NCBI GenBank assembly: GCA_949317995.1
Contig: OX439039.1
Span: 15,863,282-15,927,281 of the forward strand
From: Acholoe squamosa
Taxonomy: Eukaryota; Annelida; Polychaeta; Phyllodocida; Polynoidae
DNA length: 64,000 nucleotides
Reading direction: 5' to 3'
Below, in pieces: positions 58,755 to 64,000 of the stretch; position 1 is the first letter of the stretch; every line of letters starts with the position of its first letter. The notes under the pieces were generated by a model, which ran no database searches, had not been told where the DNA came from, and was given only the letters and a program-made list of their open reading frames with translations. The position numbers and the translations under genes were made by a program.

Positions 58755-59190
58755 CCCTCTAGGATTTTCACTATGACCATCACAGCTGCCCAGTTAGCTC
58801 GGTAGGAAGAGCACTGGACTATTGATCCAAACGTCAGTGGATCTAGTCCCAACACACCCACACCATCTTTTCACCTTGAGACCCATGCCCACTTTATAAA
58901 GAATGGAACAAAATGATTTTTCATGTTTTGGTGTTTTCATTTCTTTTATTTTCAAGTATAATGGGATCAAAAGAGATGTTTAGGAACATTGGTAATGCTA
59001 TGAGAGGATGGGAAGAGTAGCCGTCACTGCTTGGACTAGATCCACCCATCTTCGGATTATATAGTGAACTGAGCTAGCCCTCATGGGCCCCAGCTGGCTT
59101 CCCTGACATTTACCAGCATTTACCCATCTGGGCCAGGCCCACAGGCCCAGAAAAGTCCCATCTGGGGCCCATGTGGTCGTGCTGGCTGGG
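58755..59190. repeat. Composite element, right inverted arm
   Basis: Reverse partner of the left arm, uninterrupted, about 436 bp, so it shows the ancestral arm structure, including the tRNA-like segment at 58,786-58,858. Confidence 0.9.
58786..58858 (+). ncRNA. tRNA-like (pseudo-tRNA) segment in the composite arm
   Basis: A-box-like TTAGCTCGGTAGGAAGAGC (58,794) and B-box-like GGATCTAGTCC (58,839) are at tRNA spacing, with an anticodon-arm-like CTGGACTATTGATCCAA between. The T-loop lacks TTCGA and the acceptor stem does not close, so it is not a working tRNA. It may retain an RNA polymerase III promoter. An inverted copy exists in the left arm, split by the nested MITE. Confidence 0.5.
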
Positions 59191-59407
59191 TCAGTAAGGC
59201 AGTGTAGTTCCTACAAACAAGCAGTATAGGACACACTGTGGTTGGCCTTACTAGGAATGTTCTTGAAAAGATTGTCGGTCTGTGGCAACTGGGATTTCAC
59301 TGTTGTTTTGGTGACATTTTTTATGGTGTTGTCTTTCAATTCTAGTCCCATAAAACCTTTTTAAGCAGTGCCAATGGGTGCAATTGAGAAAAGAGCTACT
59401 TGTCTAA

Positions 59408-59677
59408 ATGCAGGGAAAAGGAGTACATGATCCTTTCAAGGCACATTCAGACCTTGATCATTTATTCAACTCAGACAGGTTTAACAAAAACGAGCTAGAG
59501 ATCTATATGCAGTCGCTGTCCTCACCTCATATCTTGAATACCTTCTTTAGACTTGGGTGTGTGCCTTTTGTTTTCTTTTCAACACCCCATGTATTGTATA
59601 AGAAAATTGATGATTACATGGATTGGATTGAAGACATGTACTGTTCACTACCCCTATTTATGGTAGTAGATATCTAA
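59408..59677 (+). CDS. Small open frame partly kept between duplicates
   Basis: 89 codons, including RFNKNELEIYMQSLSSPHI and a DYMDWIEDMYCSLPLF end. Copy A has the same frame in part (39,200-39,350: RFNENELEIYMQTLSLPHI) but with a stop before it (TGA where B has TCA) and changes later. Many differences fall at third positions or are conservative, which hints at past coding. No family recognised. It may be a pseudogene exon or chance similarity of repeat DNA. Confidence 0.3.
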   Translation: MQGKGVHDPFKAHSDLDHLFNSDRFNKNELEIYMQSLSSPHILNTFFRLGCVPFVFFSTPHVLYKKIDDYMDWIEDMYCSLPLFMVVDI

Positions 59678-61271
59678 AGAGAACAGCAAAACATTTCTAT
59701 GAATAGTAATAATTATGTTGCAATTGAAACCTGATTGAAATCTACCCCACCACCCACCTCTACACTTATAGATGTGCCTTGCGATAGACATTGTCCACAA
59801 TGGTCAAATTTCCATAAGTCCTATCGATGTCCTAGGTGCAGACTGTGGTTGCAAACAAATCATCCCCGGGATCTGATATTTTCGTTTCCCATTAAACTAC
59901 TTCTTTGTGTGGAAGTTTTCGAAAAAGAAATTTTTCATTCAATCCTCTTTTCCAGGAGGAAAAGGATTAAATAAATTATTAGTTTGTAACCATTGGAAGT
60001 ACTTTGTTATTTACTGTCTGGATATTCAGGCTAATGATCTCTATTTATATTTCGAATCCACCTTTACTTTAGAGGCTTGACATAAGTTATCCCCTTTGCA
60101 GCTGTCATACCAGACTATGTGGTCTATAATTCCCTTAGCAGTTTGAAAAAGGAATAAACATGCATTTAGATTATTTTTTGTATTTCAACTAAGCACTATA
60201 TTGGTAGGTTGAAGCAAAACAGAGAAGAGCTGCAATCAACAAATAACCGCATTTCAATTTTGATTATTATGTGATTATTCCAAAAAAAATATATATTTCT
60301 GTAAAATTTAATGAGAGAATCATAGTGTATAAAAATACCCTATTGGAAGAGAAATGGTATTTAGAAATAAGAAAAGGTCTTCTAGGTAAACATAATAAAC
60401 CTTTTTGTTCTCTCTTACAGTAAAAGAAAATCATGGTTCAAATACATAATAATCTATCTACCTTACAGCTATTAAGGTTGTAAATAGAAAATGTGTACTA
60501 GCAGTGAATGAGTGACAGTATCCAGAGCAGTGTTGTGATGTGTGGTAACAGATGAGTGTGGTATTGATAGTTAAAAGGTAACGTGACATTGTCTAAAGAC
60601 TTCTCTAATATTATCAACAGCCATCAGTTACAGTAGAGTGACGGGTTGGTAAATAAGTCCAGATAAACCATTTAAGTACCATAGAGGCATTACATGCACA
60701 ACCTGCATTCACAGTCTACCTAAATAGGTGTATTGAGGTATGAGCGCCAAATTTTATAAGGCTACGTTCAAGGTAAATCTGATGAATTTTCTCTGCTTTT
60801 CTCAACAAAGAATTTGAGCAATTCTAACTTTTCCACCAAAAATTGAAAGAAACTGTCGGAACTGGCCATGTTTTGTTCAATGCCTTCTTCATATCCTATT
60901 CACTGCCAATAGATATCGCAGGGACAACGATAGTTGTAGTTACCCCCATCTCCTCCCATAATAGTGAGTGTAAATTATTCATCCTTTTGCCAAAACTTAG
61001 AACTGTACCAAACAGATGTAAGCAGGCTTGGGAAACGGTGGCAACCCTCCTCCACAGGAGGAGGGCAAAACGTTGGCCTATCCTCTAACATTCCTGGTTT
61101 AATTTCCTATACCATAAGGTCAAGAATAGAAAAAGCAATTTGTGCAGGGCAAAAATAATTTGTGCAAAGAAGTAGACCTGTATAGCAGTAAACATCATAA
61201 GTATCCAGGTATATGTATGAACACATTTAAAACAAAGTTGTATATGAAGAAATATGCTGCATTTACGGTAT

Positions 61272-61500
61272 TGTAGGGGAACATGATTATTTTGTGCCAG
61301 AATGGCCGACCCGCAGGGGCGGGTCACCGGGTAGTCACATGTTCCCTATCGGTATCACACTGATCCAGGCATAGGTGGGAGGTAGAGAACGTCAGGTCAG
61401 GGGAAGTAGCTCAGAGGAAGAGCTTCCGCTTCGAAGTTGGAGGGTCCCGGGTTCGAGTCCCGGTTTCTCTAAAGACGTTTTCCGCTGACCCCTTCACTGG
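61272..61500 (+). repeat. tRNA-headed SINE-like repeat, copy 1
   Basis: Unit starts TGTAGGGGAACATGATT and includes an inverted GGGAACATG/CATGTTCCC pair, a GACCYGCAGGGGCRGGTC-type hairpin, a GATCCAGGC block and a tRNA-like body (61,400-61,470), then AAAGACGTTTTCCGCTGACC. Repeated 449 bp downstream. It belongs to a copy-B-only insertion. Confidence 0.8.
61400..61470 (+). tRNA. tRNA-like body of SINE copy 1 (probably not functional)
   Basis: 71 nt: acceptor GGGGAAG pairing TTTCTCT (several G-T pairs), D arm GCTC/GAGC, T arm CCGGG-TTCGAGT-CCCGG perfect. The anticodon stem (TCCGC/TTGGA) has a mismatch and a wobble, and its loop TTCGAAG would read CGA. The weak anticodon stem and the repeat context favour a SINE head over a true tRNA gene. 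Confidence 0.5.
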
Positions 61501-61720
61501 TGGAGAAACCATATAGTCCTGACCCGGGCGATGGGGGGGGGGCTACGGAACTCGGTCCCTAGGTTGGTGTGATACGGCAAGCGCTTCGACCGCCCGGTAC
61601 TTGTACCGGCAATTGACCAGGGAATCGGGAATGCCTCGCACTGCTTGATAAAGCCCAATCGTCTGGTTGGGAGGAGAGCTGGGTTGCTGGTCAGCGTTGG
61701 TCAAAGCTGGTTGGGGGCTG

Positions 61721-61940
61721 TGTAGGGGAACATGATTTCCCGTACCTGGATGGCCGACCTGCAGGGGCAGGTCACCGGGTAGTCACATGTTCCCTATCGG
61801 TATCACACCGATCCAGGCGTAGGTGGAAGGTAGAGAACGTCAGGTCAGGGGAAGTAGCTCAGAGGAAGAGCTTCCTCTTCAAAGTTGGAGGGTCCTGGGT
61901 TCGATCCCGGTTTCTCCAAAGACGTTTTCCGCTGACCCCT
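61721..61940 (+). repeat. tRNA-headed SINE-like repeat, copy 2
   Basis: Same unit as copy 1, starting TGTAGGGGAACATGATT at 61,721. Its tRNA-like body at 61,848-61,917 has a loop changed to TTCAAAG and a T arm one base shorter. The 220 bp between the copies (61,500-61,720) is GC-rich and may be the 3' part of the full repeat. Confidence 0.8.
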
Positions 61941-62084
61941 ACAGTATTTTCTGTAGACTAAATACCCCTTCCCTCACCTCCCCACCTTCATTACTCCCAG
62001 TGTTGGAGGATGGTCCAACACTTGCACTGATCTCTTATCAGCCCTCACTATGGCAACCAGGAGATTAGGACACTCACCGAGGGC

Positions 62085-62172
62085 CAGTGTCCACCAGTGG
62101 AGAGTTGTCCAACAGTGGCCCAGGCCCCCAGTGTCCACCAATGGAGAGTTGTCCAACAGTGGCCCAGGCTCC
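62085..62172. repeat. Two-copy tandem repeat, 45-bp unit
   Basis: CAGTGTCCACCARTGGAGAG followed by TTGTCCAACAGTGGCCCAGG occurs twice in tandem with one difference. Confidence 0.9.
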
Positions 62173-62959
62173 TCCACATACAGGTATATTAGTGGAGATA
62201 ATTATGGCCAACGTTTTTCCACTGTTGGCATTGTATTACTTTTTCCCTAGCCTGGTAAGCATCTATTAGATGTAAGCATCTATTCTGTCTACTAATAATC
62301 TCCACACATGAACTGTGGTATCCAAGTCTCCTTCCCAATCTGCTTACTGGTACCATGAGAGGAGCTCATAGCTACACGCAGATACAAAATCACAGGTAAT
62401 GAACATCATTACCGGAGAATTAGGGGGTAAAAAATGGCTGACATCTCCTGACAATGTTGTCAAGGATCAACAACTATTTTAGATCCTTGTATCTGGTTGG
62501 CTTCCGCTATACTGTAAAATGAATGCTGTAGAAACAATGACGCATCTCTGGCGACTTTAGGACAAAGATTTTAACGTTATTTATGCAGAGATTTCTTGTT
62601 CTACAATTATTTATTGTACTGCTGAATGGAGCTTCATTGTAAGAAAAAAAGAACTACACTGTTTCACTGCAATACAACTATGGTGATTTGCCTTTCAGTT
62701 TAAATAGGATACATGGTAGACTCAACAGTTATTTTTAAGAGTGTTCCCATTTTGGGATAACAATGAGAATGGAGCCTCAGAACGAGGACTAAATATAAAG
62801 ACTCAAAGCTGAGTTATCATATAATAAGTCACTTGATGAGCTCAATATGAGTGCAGTGTGCTAAATTGAAGTTATAGCATAGACCATCTAGCTGCCACTC
62901 TGTCATAAAAATAGATCTGCTGTTTAAAGCTAGCAAGAACTGGTTGCTGTAGACTGAAT

Positions 62960-63830
62960 GTGGGAATCATTACAAGGCTAGTTAAGGCATTAGACATTGA
63001 TGAATAGCTTCAATGTCTGATATCAACAGAATACTGAAATCCTTTCCACTTCATAGATTAACTTAATTATACTGGAAGCGTGCATTATCATTTTTGTATC
63101 GACATATATAGAGATGAAAAACTCTGACAGACATGCAGAGAATACTATGACAGGCCGGGCGGTCAACAGTGGTTATTGCCTGTCAATGCTTAAAAGTTTG
63201 ATTTCTATTAGCTTGCGTTTCGGAGTTGGATATTTCTATAGAAGGCGTCGTGATGAAAAAAAAACTAAGGTCAAAGCATTTGACCTTTGATGCAATATTG
63301 GTACTTAGCCGTGCACCATATTAGTTAGCTTTTAAACCTTAGACCAAACATGTAGTGCCTTGCACCAAATGGAAGCAAATGCAACATGAACAGACCATGA
63401 ACAGTGAAAGAGACATAGAAAATTACTGCTATGGAGAATTAGGAAATGACTGTGAGCCAGCAAGCAGAAAGGACAGTTACTGCGGGATTTAGTACCAGAT
63501 TTAGCCACCAGGGGGCACCACTATGGACTAGAATAGGAAAAATATGACTAAAAATGTTATAGGCTACTTTTTTATGGAGAATTCAATGATTTTTGATAAA
63601 ACGTTCTATTTTGGGTGGAAAGGTTCCAAATTTGGCATGTAAAAAGAATGTTTTTGGGCCAAAATAGGCATTTTTGTTGATTTATGTTGCCATGGAAACA
63701 TGATTTTCATTCTAAATAGGAAAATCAATGATCCCATTTGAAGGAACATCTCACAAGGTTTACTATGGTGAAAACAGAATGAAAATACCATTTCTAGATC
63801 AAAAGTTATGGGCAAAAGAATAAAAATGTA
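62960..63830. other. No recognisable gene
   Basis: AT-rich sequence right of copy B; short shadow frames only. Confidence 0.5.
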
Positions 63831-63838
63831 TATGAATT

Positions 63839-63871
63839 TAGCTAATTAGCATAAATTATGCTAATTAGCTA
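63839..63871. repeat. Perfect 33-bp palindrome with TAATTA cores
   Basis: The 16-base arms TAGCTAATTAGCATAA and TTATGCTAATTAGCTA are exact reverse complements around a single A. Each arm contains a TAATTA homeodomain-type core. Confidence 0.9.
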
Positions 63872-64000
63872 TATATCTCATGACCAATTAGACATAGAGC
63901 TTATTAACATTCTTGAAATGGTCACACCTACCCATATCTAGGAAGCCATTCCTCCAAAACTAACAGGAGTATCTTCTCATGCTATGTATCACTGTAAAGC

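Larger units (their letters stand above)
56207..59190. mobile_element. Composite long-inverted-repeat element with captured zinc-finger DNA
   Basis: Bounded by CCCAGCCGGCATGACCACAT (left) and, inverted, CCCAGCCAGCACGACCACAT (right). Matching continues inward for about 430 bp, interrupted on the left by a nested MITE. Copy A shows the empty site (TTTCATTGCAGTATTGC, 39,057), so it is an insertion of about 2,984 bp. A 2-bp TC flank on both sides may be the target duplication. No transposase was found: the centre holds a decayed C2H2 array, a 186-bp MITE and the 3' end of a LINE. The arms carry tRNA-like A/B-box sequence. The element type is not one I can name. Confidence 0.85.
49925..62960. repeat. 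Segmental duplication, copy B, inflated by insertions
   Basis: Direct partner of copy A. Relative to A it contains extra blocks: about 50,030-51,650 (minisatellite), 53,212-53,920 (unidentified), 54,032-54,376, 54,680-54,962, 55,107-56,004, 56,207-59,190 and about 61,030-62,245. It lacks A's MITE at 37.3 kb, the (TA)n array and the promoter with first exon (41.4-41.69 kb). Colinear order is otherwise kept to about 62,960. Confidence 0.9.

Noticed and set aside
61400-61470. A bona fide tRNA gene
   Set aside because: Good T and D arms but a defective anticodon stem, and it is embedded in a repeated unit; kept only as a SINE head.

Overview
The window looks like animal nuclear DNA, most likely from a marine invertebrate (possibly an invertebrate deuterostome). 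It is AT-rich, gene-poor and intron/intergene dominated, with no operons or ribosome sites. It carries tyrosine-recombinase (DIRS-type) retroelements, many short inverted-repeat DNA transposons, tRNA-headed SINE-like repeats and nested insertions. The phylum cannot be fixed from the sequence alone.

Layout. 1-1.3 kb: 5' end of a DIRS-like element (D1), with gag on the minus strand. 1.37-1.54 kb: hAT-type MITE. 6.8-17.5 kb: three diverged copies of a local repeat, split by a second DIRS-like element (D2, 8.34-13.02 kb), a hAT-type MITE and a TTAA-flanked MITE. 20.3-21.6 kb: a 0.6-kb tandem duplication. 22.4-23.0 kb, minus strand: the best host-gene exon in the window. It encodes an acidic N-terminus, one membrane helix and the cysteine motif of the KCNMB/TipE channel beta-subunit family, and ends in a clean GTAAGT donor. 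28.3-29.1 kb: plus-strand gag fragment of the D2 family. 30.9-35.0 kb: a third DIRS-like element (D3), with a TTAA piggyBac-like MITE inside its reverse transcriptase.

The right half is built on a direct segmental duplication: copy A (about 35.64-41.83 kb) and copy B (about 49.93-62.96 kb). B has been inflated by insertions that A lacks: an ~82-bp minisatellite, a hAT-type MITE, a TA-flanked 0.9-kb MITE, a 3-kb long-inverted-repeat composite and SINE-like repeats. A has its own MITE, a new (AT)n tract and a promoter plus first exon. The composite (56.2-59.2 kb) has ~0.4-kb inverted arms with tRNA-like sequence, and holds a decayed C2H2 zinc-finger array, two MITEs and a LINE 3' end. Copy A also has a minus-strand terminal exon with a membrane helix at 36.3-36.5 kb, decayed in B. 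With the 22-kb exon this suggests, as inference, a cluster of two-helix channel-subunit-like genes.

A plus-strand housekeeping-type promoter (CRE, NRF1 and YY1-type sites) with an 11-codon first exon lies at 41.47-41.57 kb. Most other sequence is intronic, intergenic or decayed repeat. Percentages and similarities quoted were judged by eye.
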